A DNA stretch of 64,000 nucleotides from Sarcophilus harrisii (taxonomy: Eukaryota; Chordata; Mammalia; Dasyuromorphia; Dasyuridae), in the NCBI RefSeq assembly GCF_902635505.1, contig NC_045432.1:72609823-72673822 (forward strand). The letters run 5' to 3'. The notes beneath the pieces were generated by a model, which saw only the letters and a list, made by a program, of their open reading frames with translations, was not told the DNA's origin and did no database searches. The translations under genes were made by a program, and so were the position numbers. Positions within the stretch are counted from its first letter, which is position 1. The number at the start of each line of letters is the position of its first letter. Below are positions 12,394 through 25,050 of this stretch, piece after piece.

Positions 12394-13384
12394 CACAAAC
12401 AACTCACCCCCTCCCTTCAGGGCCCGGCTCGAGTGGTCCCTTCTCCATGAAGTCTTCCCAGACCCCGGCCGCTCGGGCCCTCCTCCACCCTGTGTTCACC
12501 CCAATTTTATTCCGTCTACACACAGCTGCCCAGACTCCCATCGGCACCTGTGTACCCAGATAAGTACTTATACAACGCAGTAGATTTGGGAACTAGAGCT
12601 TACCCATATGGCTGCCTACGTATGCAGTCTCCCCTCCTGGAAGACAATCTCCCCGAGAAGGACTGCCCCTTTTGCTTAGGTATCCCTACGCGTTGCACAC
12701 AGTAGGTGTGTTCGCTGATTGATAGCCCAGATGTGGCCTAGAGCTTTCACAGGTCTGCCCAGGCCAGGGAATGAGAAGGAAAGTCAGCCATCTTTGGCCA
12801 AAGCCGCGGCCTACCCGTGAGGTCAGGGAAGGGCAGGAGCCAGCTCCAAGTGGTCCCCGAGGGCAACTGTCAAAATTTCAAGGGGAACTTTTACAGCTCA
12901 GAAACCAGCAAAGGCTCCGAATCAGGGCTTGATTTATCACTCTGTCAATCACCCAGCCTTCCGATGGTGATGGAGAAATGCAGATTTAACATAAGCATAT
13001 GACACATCCGTCTTTTTTTCTGGAGAAGGGAGGCTCCAGGTTATGGCCGGAGGCCTCGGTCTCCATCCCTTTGTCCCCTCCCACCCCCAATCCTCACCTG
13101 GAAGGATGCAGGCCGGGATTGCCAGGCCCCCATGCCCAGGGTCCTCGGGCAGGCCCACCGGGCAGACGGCAAGATGGAGAAACTAGAACACCTCAGATTT
13201 ACGTGGCACTTTTTACAACAGGCGTGTTACCTGAGTGTGTTCAGTTTATTAACTGCCCACCTACTGTGAGCAAGGCGCCGCGCTGGAGCCGTCAAAACCA
13301 AAACAGCCCCTGCCCCAAAAAGCCCACATGGCACCAGAAGAGAATGCCAACGCGGCCAGCTTGGGCACAGGGATGACAGCTTAC

Positions 13385-13552
13385 AGCTGGAAGAGATGGT
13401 CAAGGCCACTGGCTCCAACCCTTTTCACTTACCATCTGAGGAAACTGAGGCTCAGAGATATTGTCATGCCCACACAGGGCATCAGCATTTAAGGTGAGAG
13501 CTGAACACAGATCTTCTTGAGTCCAAAGCCACTATACCACGCTGCCCTTCAA
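13385..13552 (-). repeat. MIR-like SINE fragment
   Basis: Contains the MIR core pattern CTGAGGAAACTGAGGCTCAGAGA and a later CCACTATACCACGCTGCC end. It is diverged, as expected of a pre-therian element. Confidence 0.7.
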
Positions 13553-14109
13553 AAGCAAGTGGAGCTAGTGGGGAGGGCATTCACTACTGAGGTGGAAGAC
13601 AATGACTGCTCCCTCAAATGCTGAGGGCAAGGAGAGTAACTTGAGATAAGGCCGTTAGTTTATATACCACCTACTGTGTACCAGGTACCGTGCTAAGTGC
13701 CTACAAATGGGATCTCACACGTGGGCAAGTTTCTTTTCCTTTGTTCTCTGGGAGGATGTTATTTTTCACACCAGCTCCTCCCAGAGGGACCTAAGTGCCC
13801 AGCACCTCAGAAGAGACCAAAGCCGCCCCTGCTACCCTTCCCCTGCCCCCGATGCATCCTCTAAGCCACGCCGCGGGCTCACGGAACGTTCCGCACAAAC
13901 CCAACTCCTCTCCCTCTCAAGCTTGAGCCAAAAGCTCACTTAGCCTCCTTTCATACAGTTCGCCTCCCAACACTTAAAAATTGGTTTGTAGAAAAACTAC
14001 AAAACGCTAGGTTTGAGGCTACTGGCCAAGAGCTCCCTCTTCCCAACTCGCATCATGGGGACGCCTTCTGCTCCTCCACCCTATCTCAGGAGAAGAGATA
14101 GGGAATAAA

Positions 14110-14335
14110 AGTTTGCTAAGTACTTATTATGTGCCACACTTTGCGCTGAGTGCTTTTTACAAATATTACTTCATTTAATCCTCATAAACTCCTTGGAGGT
14201 AGGTGCTGTTATCCCCACTTTATAAATGAGAAAACTGAGGCAGACAGCAGCCGAGTGACATGCCCAGGGCCACACAGCTAGTTGGGTCTCCCTGAATCCC
14301 AGCCCGGTGCTCTGTCCCCTGGGCCATGTAGTAAA
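14110..14335 (-). repeat. MIR-like SINE fragment
   Basis: Carries TACTTATTATGTGCC, AGGTAGGTGCTGTTATCCCC, ACTGAGGCAGACAG and CCAGGGCCACACAGCTA, the ordered landmarks of a MIR read in reverse. Nothing coding is seen around it. Confidence 0.75.
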
Positions 14336-14689
14336 GGCCGCTCCATGCACATCCATGCACAGGAGACTCATGCTGTCCTGTCTTCTCCAGCAGACGTCCC
14401 CTTCTTCGTGCCCACTGTCTTCCTCAGTCTCAGTATCTCCTTATCTAAAAAGGCGCCCATGTCTCGGCCATCCTTGATCCCCTGCACTCTCTGCTCTCAG
14501 GCTCTTCCTAACTTTGAGCAGCGCAGAATCTGACCACATCAATCAAGTAAACCTACTGTCCCCAGTTACCAACACGCCCGCTAACGGCCCTTTCTGGACT
14601 CTGTCTTGACCTCTCTGCCTCCGACGCTGCCCATCATTCTCCTCTTCTTGATACCATCTTCTCACTGGGTTGTTGTAATACCTCATCCT

Positions 14690-15240
14690 GGCTCTGCCTG
14701 CTTTCTCAGCCTCCTTCATACCCACTAAGTGGAAGGGTCCCCCAGGGTTCTGCCCGGGCCTCTTTCTCTTCTTCTATGGTATTTTACTTGGTCATCATAA
14801 GCTCCAGGATTCAATTATCATCTCCATGGTAATGACTCTCTGATCTGCTTGTCCTTCCCTAACCTCCAGACATACATCTCTGCCCTCCCCATAGACATCT
14901 CAAACTCAACATATCCAAAATGGAACTCATTTTCTTTCCCTCCCCTAACTTTCCCATTACTCCCTTGGGCAACCAACATCCTCCCAGCGATTCCGAGCTC
15001 ACTTCCTCAGCCTTTCTAGCCAGTCGGTTGCCAAGTTCTGTCGATTCTACTCTCGGGACATCTCTTATATAGCCCCTTCTCTCCTCTGACCACAACTCCA
15101 ACCTGGAGAGGAGCTCATCCCCTCACTCCGATCCATCCCATGCAGCTGTCAAAGCCATCTTCCCCAAGTATACATCTAAGTTCCTCCCCCCAATCAATAA
15201 ACTCCAATGGCTCCCTATTACCTCTGAACTACCTAAAATG
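14690..15240 (+). mobile_element. Old L2/CR1-type LINE ORF2 fragment
   Basis: The plus strand reads, across several frames, a decayed non-LTR reverse-transcriptase C-terminal region. Recognisable pieces are a GSVLGPLLF-like start, the nucleotide string CTCAAACTCAACATATCCAAAATGGAACTCAT, a KFCRFYSRDIS segment, and finally an LQWLPIT motif near 15205-15225, the hallmark of the L2/CR1/Jockey end. Many interruptions make it ancient and dead. Confidence 0.6.
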
Positions 15241-16466
15241 AGACGTCAATCAATTATGACTTCATGGAGGGGAAGGTAGGGAGAGAGGCGAGTACTGAGG
15301 CATCACTCGTTAGATTTTTCCCTACCCACTGCATGATGTCCTTGCCTATGGAGCAACTGAGAATTTAAGTAGTGCATTAAATATACTGTGTATGATGGGA
15401 TTGACTTGGTGGGGGGATAGGGGAGTATTCCAACATATTCAGTCATACCACAAGATGTTCAATACATGGTAAACTATTCTATCATTTATGGACCTGCTAT
15501 CATTTAGTAACTATCATTATTGTTACTAGTCGTTTTTTTTTCAAATGTTTTATATTTAATGCATTACCTAAATTCTCAGTTTCCCTTTTCTGTCAAGTCA
15601 TTCCAATTGTTCTTAGGTTACAAGGTGAACTTTGCTCCTCCAGCTAGGAAAGCACACGAAAGCTATTTTGGTTAAAACACAGCTTGTCTGGATCACTTGT
15701 GTTACATCAAGTCTGACTGGACCTTTTTGGTCCCGATGATCCGAAGAGAATAATGATATTTTTACTTATATCAGGAGTCACCTCCAGGTCTAAACATACT
15801 GTGCAATATTCAAATCTGTCATCAGTTCTAAGAACCAATAAAGAAACCACCTATACTCTAACCACTAGATACCTAGAATCTGAATAAAAAAGGATGAACC
15901 TGATGAATAATTCAGCCCAGACAGATACTGGGCCAGAGAGGAGTCTGGCAAGGTGACGAGCCATCAATTGAGGGAACCTTTCCAAACTCAGATCTTTATT
16001 TCATGACTCGAGCAGATCTAAATGATCCGAGTTATAATCTTGGCCTAGCTAAAAATCAAGCTGAACTTTGAGTATCAGGACTCAAAGGAAGGATTCTCAA
16101 GTAATAGGGAAAAGAACATATCTGAAACATGAAAACTTCTCAAGACACATTCAGTATGAGAAACAGCCTCAGCAAATATGGGGGAATGTCAAAGAAACCA
16201 CTCTCTTTTCTTGGACTGCATCTTCATAATAACCAATGTAACTGCTTTATTTGTAAATAAGGAAGAACAGTAAAAGAAAACATTAAACAACACTGGCCTC
16301 GAAAGAATGAATTTCAAGGAAAATCATAGGGCAAGCCAACAATTTGGAGGAAAGTTTTCTTACTACTGCTGCACATCATCAAAAACTTCATCTAATGAAA
16401 AACTTTGTGGAGACGATGGATTGGAAAAAGTGCAGATGTCCTCTATCTGAAAAATAAATTTTCAAG
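15241..16466. other. Intergenic stretch, no gene seen
   Basis: AT-rich sequence between the L2 fragment and the next L1. Stop codons are dense in all frames and I find no SINE core or poly(A) tail. It could include an old DNA transposon that I cannot name. Confidence 0.4.
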
Positions 16467-16926
16467 AATCAATGAACCTCAGTAACAATACTATATGATG
16501 ATCAATCCTGATGGACGTGGCCCTCTTCAACAATGAGATAAACCAAATCAGTTCCAATGGAGCAGTAATGAACTGAACCAGCTCCATACACCCAGGGAAC
16601 TCTGGGAGCTGACTATGAACCACTACATAGAATTCCCAATCCCTCTATTTTTGGCCGCCTGCATTTTTGATTTCCTTCACACGCTAATTGTACAATATTT
16701 CAGAGTCCAATTCTTTTTGTACAGCAAAATAACTGTATAGACATGTATACATATAATGTACTTAACTTATACTTTAACATATTTAACAGGTATTGGTCAA
16801 CCTGCCATATGGGGGAAGGAGGGGAAAAGTTAGAACAAAAGGTTTTGCAATTGTCAATGCTGAAAAATTACCCATGCATATGTGTTGTAAATAAAAAGCT
16901 ATAATAAAAAAAAAATCAATGAACCT
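16467..16926 (+). mobile_element. L1 LINE 3' end with target-site duplication
   Basis: About 434 bp of L1 3' region (16480-16913) ending in a poly(A) tail after AATAAAAAGCTATAATAAAA. A 13 bp duplication AATCAATGAACCT flanks it at 16467-16479 and 16914-16926. The same 3' UTR (GGCAATTGTCAATGCTG-type segment) recurs at 29.0-29.2 kb, and in reverse at 0.1 kb and 55.0 kb, so these four belong to one L1 lineage. Confidence 0.9.
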
Positions 16927-17559
16927 GAAATCAAAGAAGGGATATTTTTAGGTTCTCAAATAAGGGAAATGGTGGAAGATGACCATTCGGAAAAAGTTAA
17001 ATTAAGTTGGAGGGGCTGAATGGTGATAACTAATGACCAAATACTTTTGGGAGAAACTACAAGGTAGAAAATCACCTCCCAAAAAGTCAACGATCTTCTC
17101 AAAGCCTATAAAGTATAAATTCAGGAGCTATAACATATTACTCAAGATCCATTTTTAAAACTTAACATCTGGAACCTTTCCTAGAAAACTAAGCACTGTC
17201 GGTGAGGAACATGAGCAATGCTTCCATCTAGAAATCTCTAGAAAGGAAAAGCAGGTGGAGACCAAGCACACTGGCTGCCTACTTCTGAAAGTGAATATGA
17301 GTGAATATTCAAGTAGCTACATTTTAAGTGAGCTGAAAAACCACAATTTTGTTGGGGAAAAAAATTTTAAATATAAAATTAATTCCTGTGACAATAATGG
17401 CTAACAGACAAAACTTGAAACTATATTTGTAATCAGCATTAAAAAAAAAATTAGGTCCACTTGCTCTTATGGGTTTTTGTTGTTTAATGTTATTTTTGTC
17501 AATAGCTAGTCTTCATAGGGCATTTTGGGACTTTCAAAAAGCTTTATACCTATTACCTC
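16927..17559. other. Intergenic stretch, no gene seen
   Basis: AT-rich sequence with short A runs and no open frame of note. I recognise no repeat family here. Confidence 0.35.
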
Positions 17560-17880
17560 ATCTGATGGGTATGCAGTGGTATCCTCAGAGTCGTTTTAAT
17601 TTGTATTGCTTTGAATTGAAAGGATGACTTTTTCTTCAATAATTCTTAACACTATACCTTTCTTCTTTTGAAAAGCATCTATTCATATCCTTTGGCAATT
17701 TATCTACTGTAGATTGGATAACTACTTTTATGAATTTTTAATAGTTCCCTCTATACCTGGATGTCAAGTTTTTATCACTTATAACCATCACAAATATTTC
17801 TTCCAACATCTTTCCCTTTTCTTCTTACAGCTTTCCTTCGTAAAGAAATGTTTAATTTGAATATATTCAAGTGTAACTTA
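17560..17880 (-). mobile_element. Older L1 ORF2 C-terminal fragment
   Basis: Reads as a diverged copy of the same L1 ORF2 region seen intact at 0.56-1.2 kb. The strings GGTATGCAGTGGTATCCTCAG, TTTTAATTTGTATTGCTTTG and ATTCATATCCTTTGGCAATTT line up in order with that element. It is diverged and truncated at both ends. Confidence 0.75.
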
Positions 17881-20473
17881 CCTCACAGGTCCCTAATAAT
17901 TCCTTCTATTTGTTGACTATAAACAAACAGAACTGATGAGAGATGCTGTGGAAAACCTGGTAAGACATGAAATGTGACTGCAAATGAAAAGTGGAAAGGG
18001 CAGTCAAGGATGACAAACACGCTGTGAATCTGGGTGACAAGAATGGTTAAAAAAAAGGGGGGGGCAGAATTAGGGGAGAAATTAATGAATTGCATTTTGG
18101 CCATGCCGAGTTTGAATTATATAACGAGCCATTCAGTTGGAGATCACCAGCAGGGAACTGGTGCTGTGGGACCGCTTTTCTGCATCAAGGCCGGGGATGG
18201 AGAGATGGATTTGGGGGCCGTCTTCGGGGCCACAGTAATGGAACCGAACCCATAGGGCCGATGAGGCCACTAAGGGGAATGACAGTACAGAGAGAACATG
18301 GGTCCTCAGAGACATTATGCTAAGTGGATAGAAGACAAGACAGAAAGGGGACACGGTTTTTGAGTAGTGCCACAGAAGGCACAGGAGAAAAAGAGAATCC
18401 AGGTGGAAGGGGTAGTTGGCCAAAAGCAAATCTGGAGAGAATCTTGGTCAAGTAGAATGAAGAATGAGAGAAGGTTGATGGATTTGGTAGCTATGTGATC
18501 ACTGAAACCTCGGTGAAAGTAGTTTTGGGGCGGAGGATACAGCCAGACACCAGGATACAAAGGGCAAAGTGAAAGTGACAGGCAAAAAACCCCAAAGACA
18601 AGAAGTTTTAGGTGACTTCTTCTGGACAAATGTTGTGAAAAGGAGGAAAGATATTGGATGGCAGGTTGTGGAGATGCCAGGGGTGAATGAAAAGTTTTTT
18701 TATGGCTGGAAATCTCATAGGCAGTGGGAAAGGAGCCAATGGATGAGGAGAGGATGAAGGGAAGAGGCAGAAGAGAACAAGAGTTCTGGGAAGGCGATGG
18801 GATCAGAATAAAGAAAAGGACATTCATCCTCAGAAACAGAAGAAAAGCAGACATAGAGAGCTGAGTTAGAGAGAATGTGAGGTATAGAATAGAAATGAAC
18901 AATGTTATGGGAGGCATTTATTTTCATGTGAGATGCTCTGCTGAGACAGCTGTGGCATAAGGGAACTGGAGGAGAGTTGAGAAGCCATTGTGGGCACCGT
19001 GACAGAGTTAATTATGGAAGAATTTGTGGAGCTACGCAGCAATTTTTTCTTCGCATCATGGTTACCTCCTAGTGACTTCCTGTCCTCCAAAAAAAAAAAA
19101 TCTCCCCAATCCTACCCACAAATAAGTAAATCAACTGCGTGTGGTTTTCCTGAGTAGAGTTCAGGATTCTGTCAACAGGAACAGAGGATGGCGATGAGGG
19201 GATCTCAGGGGGGAGACCATGAGGTGGTTGCTGGTAAAACACGAGCCACCAAAGAATAAGAGGGAAAGGCTAGGTGGCGGTGTATCGTTAAATTGGTTAA
19301 GACTATGCTAACAGAAACAGGAAGCAGAGTAGGAAGGGTATAATTACTTTCACAAGGAATGGAAGATTGGGACATCTATGATCTGACCATCCTTGGAAGT
19401 GATTTAAAGGAGGATATGAGACTTGAGGAAACCCTTGAACTGAGAAACCAAGGTTTCTGTGATGATGACCACAAGTATAAGAGGAAGGATAGGGAGGGAG
19501 AGAGACTTCCTCAGGAGAGGGAGAATGTCCCAGAGGTCTACAGAACACCACATTAAGGACCTAGATCAGATAAGAGAATAGAATAAAACATCATGGAGAG
19601 AGTTCCTGAATAACAGTGGGAAAAGGGAGTGTGGGAACAGTGATGTGGAGCAAGGAATATGCTGCTTCCTGCTCCTCCTCCTGGTCTTTGTGAGAGAGTG
19701 TAAGAGGTGTAGGTAAGAGAGTAGAATGGTGTAACAAGAAAAAAACACTTCCAGAAGAGCCACATTTCCATCTGCAGCAGAAAATGGAAAGAGTGTGAGA
19801 TGGAGAGATGGAGAATGAAGCAGGTTTCCTTTTACAAAAAAGGGGGCTCCAGAAGGTACAATGGAATAACACCAAGGAGGGTATAGGGCAGTAGAGGGCT
19901 AGGGCTAAGTCTGATAAGGCCGAGAACATGGGGAGATGGAGCTAGGAGATGAAATTTTCATGACAATGGACAGCAACTTTGAACTGTGGAAATACAAGAA
20001 CACGTGGGAGTTTGACACAGAACCAGCTAAATGAAGCATCCAACCTCCAGAGTCTTGTGATGGCTGACCAGGGCATCAGTTTGGGGTCAGCAACGGCAGC
20101 TTCCTTAGCTGATCACACCAAATACAATGGAGGATTTAGGACTGCAGGCCTCAGCTTCTAAACGTAGTCATCTGGGTCAAAAAACAGAGCATTTAGGCCT
20201 CTGAGGCTAGAATTAACTCCCGGTGGGTCTTGGCCCCAAGACTTCATTATTCTAAGTTACTGGAAGATAAATCCCACATAACACTTAATGGCAATGTTGA
20301 ATGCCTGCAGACAAAGGTTCTCTAGTACCTCTGAGGTTCAGAGCTGTGGGTAAAACCGCCCAGGATTTCAAAAAGGAGAGTTGCCTCTATTGCTTCTAGT
20401 GTCCTGAGCCTTGGGATTTTAGATGGTCTTGAGTTCCCCCTACTTCAAAGGTATTTTACTGTCTTGGACTTCC
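17881..20473. other. Purine-rich intergenic block, probably an old unclassified repeat
   Basis: About 2 kb whose plus strand is rich in A and G (GGAGAGGATGAAGGGAAGAGG style). Its antisense frames stay open for up to 200 codons (18315-18917) but show no domain, only hydrophobic and serine residues that follow from the base composition. I take it for an ancient interspersed repeat, without a family name. Confidence 0.35.
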
Positions 20474-20680
20474 TAAAGATCACAGATCATAGACTTCGAA
20501 GTGGAAGGAATTTTAAGATCACCTAGTTTGATCCCTTCATTTAGAAGATAAGGAAACCAAGGCCCAGGGAGATTAAATGACTTGACCAAGATAATAAGTG
20601 GCAAAGTAAGGACTGAAGTAGGGCTCGTGAAGACTCCAAATGAGGCCCTTTGCTGAACTGTCTTGCTTTGAATTACCTGA
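20474..20680 (-). repeat. MIR-like SINE fragment
   Basis: Shows AGATCACAGATCATAGACTT..., AAGGAAACCAAGGCCCAGGGAGATTAAATGACTTG-type landmarks of a reverse MIR. Confidence 0.65.
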
Positions 20681-20959
20681 AGTCCTTCATATACAATATC
20701 TCATTGGACCATTATTTCACATCCCATGCTTGACCTCTTTCTGAAGCTTGAGATCCAAGTGCCAAATCCCAGGGAATGCAAATCCTGGCTACGATGGACC
20801 TGTTATAGAAAAGCTGTCACTAAGAAACTTTTCTTAAGAAAAACAAGTTGGTAAGCATTTCTAATGATCCGACACAATTAGGAACACAACATGGAAGCTA
20901 AGCTTTATAAGAAGTGAAGGCTGAAAGAGATAGGAGTCTATGAAGAGAGTCATGGGATG

Positions 20960-21110
20960 GACCTAGTTATGGAGGGTCTTATACAGCGTTTCCTGGGTGC
21001 CAGGCACCGTGCCAAACACTGTACAATGATCTCATCTGATCCTCACAAGTCCGTGAGGTAGGTGCTATCATCACCCCCATTTTTAAAAATGAAGAAATCA
21101 AGGCAGAGAG
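20960..21110 (-). repeat. MIR/L2-like fragment
   Basis: Carries GGGTGCCAGGCACCGTGCC, TCTGATCCTCACAAG and GAGGTAGGTGCTATCATC, typical of the shared MIR/L2 3' region read in reverse. Confidence 0.6.
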
Positions 21111-21789
21111 TTGTCTCTAAGGACAAGAACAGACCGAGTTGGTTCTTATCCAGTTCAGACTCAGGGGGCAGCAAACAATGGCAGATGGCAACTGATCCTT
21201 GGACCGAAGGTACTCAGTGCCAGCTCCTTAGCCGCATCCCCAGAGACCGAGGAATGAGACAAAGCCATAAAACACAAACACTTCTCTGATTTTCGTAGTC
21301 CTTCTCAGTATAAGCCTTCCAGCACTTTTATTGCTGAGTTTCCAACAGACCAGTTGAGTTCTTAGCCCCCTAATGCTTTTTGCTCCCTAAGGTTCTGCAT
21401 CTTTTGTTGATGAGAGTCCCACTAGGCAGAGGCGACCTACTGCTTCTCAATTCTCAATACAGCATATCTGTGATGCTCTGTTTAGTCTCCTTGTCCCGTT
21501 GACTGGCAAATCTTCAAGGTTTCATTAGCCTAGAGAATCTAACACAACATCAAGTGCAGGTAAACAGCTTGTTTTTGTTACCTGTGTATGTCTTAAAGAA
21601 ATTCCACTTTTCTGATTTCCATTTCAGTAGCTAGCACTTATTCTCACAGAAAGAAGTGAGCCATTTCAAGGCCTATAAAACGAATGTCCTGTCTTTCTCT
21701 AAAGCTGACAGAGACCTGAAGCACAGCTAAGATGGCTGCTGGAAGAGAAAAGAGAAAGCAAAGCTTTGGCTTTAGTTTTTCCTTTATGC

Positions 21790-21795
21790 TTTATT
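21790..21795 (-). terminator. TAF7L: Candidate TAF7L poly(A) signal (AATAAA on minus strand)
   Basis: The first canonical AATAAA that I find downstream of the TAF7L stop. It would imply a 3' UTR of about 3.3 kb that includes a SINE and old L1 sequence. A non-canonical signal nearer the stop is equally possible. Confidence 0.25.
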
Positions 21796-21989
21796 GGTGC
21801 CTTTTGTTTTTACACAAGTCACTTCACAAGATACCCCTCTTTTCCCCCCTCCCCATCCCCAACCCCGACACAAAGGAACAATTCTGCAAGCCCGACATAA
21901 CCGCCACATCTGAGTGTCTACAGCAGTGGCACAGCAGTAGTCTTCAGGTTCTTTAAGGATAATGATGTTTCAAAATCTGTGCTTGGGGA

Positions 21990-22640
21990 ACAAGCTTATG
22001 GTCTCTAATTCATCAGAATTCAGTCAGTTTTTAGAGTTTGGGGTTTTCTTTCATTGGATTATTATTGTTGTTCTGTTCACGAGTTTTGCCACATTCTGTA
22101 AATTGCTCAGCAATAGCATTCTGCCCCTATACCAGTTGCCGGGTTGCTCCCTAATCTCTGGGTGCCTACTTGGCACAGCTTCTGAACTGCTTTTCTGTTA
22201 CTACAAGTTCTCTTTTTTTCCCCTGAGGCAATGGGGGTTAAGTGACTTGCCCAGGGTCACACAGCTAGGAAGTGTTAAGTGTCTGAGGCCAGATTTGAAC
22301 TCAGGTCCTCCTGACTTCAGGGCTGGTGCTCTATCCACTGTGCCACCTAGCTGCCCCTGCTACTGAATATTTTGGTATATTTGGAGATCTGTTACTGACT
22401 TCCTTGGGGTAACCTGCCCAATGGTGGAACTGTTAGGCAAGAGCATTTTTCACACAAAACTGTTTTCTGGATGGCTGAACCAGTCTACACCCTCACCAAG
22501 AGTGGAATGAATTTGGCTTCTAGGAGCCCTTCCAAAATCAACTATTTCCTTCTTTGAACATCTTTGCCACTTTGATATATGTATCGTTAATGATTTTGAT
22601 TGAGACAGTTGTTGCTGATTTGCGATTCTTCTTTTGAAAG
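21990..22640 (-). mobile_element. Old L1 fragment interrupted by a SINE
   Basis: Sequence on both sides of the SINE at 22213-22358 resembles decayed L1 ORF2 C-terminus in reverse: GGTGGAACTGTTAGGCAAGAGCA, CTGGATGGCTGAACCAG, then CACCCTCACCAAGAGTGGAA. The SINE therefore landed in an older LINE. Confidence 0.5.
22213..22358 (-). mobile_element. Short tRNA-derived marsupial SINE
   Basis: Same family as the copies at 12.2, 29.4, 47.9 and 62.6 kb. The reverse-complement landmarks GAGGCAATGGGGGTTAAGTG, TTGCCCAGGGTCACACAGC, ATTTGAACTCAGGTCC and CCACCTAGCTGCCCC are well preserved. Confidence 0.88.
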
Positions 22641-25050
22641 CTGTTTGGGAGTATCCTTGGGTGAGCACTTCTCAGTGGAATAGCTTTGGGTTCAGTTCTG
22701 CCAGTAAAGGCATCACCTGAAGAAAGGGTTTTAGATCTCGCAGACAGTGATTTCAGCTCTTCCCTCAAAGAAAACTAGGTCCAACCATAATTCAACCCTG
22801 AGAGGGCACGGCATGCACTAAGCTGGTAAGGCAGTGACTGGGTCACAGCACACTTTGACCTTAAGGAGGTTCCCTATGGCGATCTCTCTAAAAAAGATGC
22901 CTGAGTTTCGGTATCCCCAGCAGTTGGCATCAGGAAGTATTTGCTCTGAACCTGCTGTGAGGGCACACAGATTGAAAGAGACATCACGAGAGGTAGCAGA
23001 GGTGCCAGACCCTGGAGCTTCTACTCTCTGATCACCACAGGGAAATTTTTAGCTCTCTAAAGAGGATCCCAGAGTGGCCATACCCCCCAAAAAAGCAAGG
23101 AAGAAGAATTTAGTCAGGACTTCCAGATTTTTCCTGGCTTTGAAGAGATGGCAATTCTCAGTAACCAAAAATAAGCGACAGGTCATGTCTTACATTTGAA
23201 ACAGGTCCCAAAGCATTCAAGTTCTATTTTAAAGAACAAAAGGCTAAGCTACCTAGCTCTGTACTGCATAGAAATTCCTTCACTACAGAAAACTGGAGAC
23301 TATTCTTCACTGGGGAGCTCTCCATGACCTTCAGAAAGCAAATGCAGCTCATGAGTTTTCAGGCCTTGTCTCTTATTGGCACCTTGACTCTATAATACTG
23401 GGCTCTGTGTGGGAGCTAAAAAGATATCTAACCTTGCTTACAAGAAGTATATAATCTAAAATTACAAAGAAACACACGGGACAACACATGTACCACTTAT
23501 GTACAGATCAACTCTTCCCCTTCTTAATCTTTATGGGATTTCTGCTTCTGGCCAAGACAAGGCAAGGCCTGTGACAAATATAGAGCTGTACTAACAAGGA
23601 GGGCTGGGGGCCTGGTGCACAGTGTGGCTGCAGAGCAAATGAGGAACCATCCTCGGGGAGGTGAGCCTGTTTGACAAGAATGATGGATGGCCTCTGTGTA
23701 AAATCTGCTTCCTCCCATGGCAAGCAGCAGTATTTCACGCATCCGGGAAGCTCCATGAAGCCTGTTCTCCAACGCCACAATGTGGGATAGAGAAGTTCCC
23801 GGGTCCCCGACAGCTGTGCTGGCAGGTCCCGTGCCAAGCTACAAAAGCTTCTGGTCTGCATGCCCAGGGTCCGAGGACCAGCTTCCCTACCGCCCTATAC
23901 ATAGGGAAGCCTGAAAAACACAACTTCTCCTCTCTCTCATTCTCTTTTTCTGAGGCTTATTTAAAATTCAGGCTCAATCCCTCTCAAGATGGGTTAGCAG
24001 CAGAACTGGAAGTGCTTTTTAAAATCCCTTTTCTATCTGCTCCCCTTCCCCTGCTCAACAAATCCCCGATCTTGTCCGATTGAGAAATGCCTAGTCTGTA
24101 AGGAATTAATCAAAAGAGCTCTTTTCTTTTTCTACTGAGGTTCCAATCTAATTGGAAGGTCTGCTGTTTTTGTGTTTTAAAAACTTCCATTAGGAAATAT
24201 GCTTTCTCTTCTTTGGAGAGCCCTTTCTAAAGGATGAGGATCTGTTTTTTGGCCTAAGATTTCCAAAACCATTTGAAAAAGCACTAACCGAGAAATTTTC
24301 AACAAAGCACAAAAGATACGGTATTAAAACAAACCCGGATGGGAAGGGAATCACAGAGTCACAATTGTCCTCCGATGGAGGAGGCTTTGTTCTGTGGGTT
24401 CAAAAGGAGGATGACAGCTCCTTCTTGGCCTTCTGATACACAGAAGCCAAGATATACTCGTTGTTTTTCATGTGCCTCGATGATATCAAACTATAGATTT
24501 TCCATTAGGTGGTGGCAGCAGGCATAAATTGCTACAGATCCAGCTCCACTCTTTCCTGAGCTGACACCTAGCACAACATACCAGACTTGCCCTCTTTTGT
24601 GTAGGAGAGGTTTAAAATGGATGCGGAACATCCGCAGAGCCTCCAGGCTCAGATCTCTTTGGACTATATAACTGAGTCCTCCAATGATCCCACAGAGCAA
24701 CAGAAAGCAGAGTTGTTCTAAAAGTAACAGGCCAAAGCCAGTGACAGAGGTGGGTCTCAGTGACCAGGCTAACAGGGCCAGCCCGCTAATCATAGGACTG
24801 CACTGCAAGCTGACCCCTAGCCCCTGGCCTCAGCATTTTCTACTTATAAGTACAGATGTTTCTAGGAAAGGAAAAGGGTTATACAAAGACAGAAACAAGA
24901 TAAACTCAACAGGCAACAGAAACAGCGAGCTGTGAATGCAATCACATTTCCACCTTCAGGTTTATCCTCAGCCCAGAGGATGCATCCAAAGTTTGCATGC
25001 ATGGTGCTTGCCAGTGTGAAGATTACAAAGAACTAGCAGCCAAGTCGCCC
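22641..25050. other. Intergenic DNA or TAF7L 3' UTR, no gene seen
   Basis: Mixed-composition sequence downstream (in the minus sense) of the TAF7L stop. Part may be its 3' UTR. There is no frame with recognisable protein similarity and no clear SINE. Confidence 0.4.

Noticed and set aside
18315-18917. A 200-codon minus-strand open frame with hydrophobic stretches
   Set aside because: Overlapping open frames in several phases, purine-rich opposite strand and no recognisable domain point to an old repeat with skewed composition.
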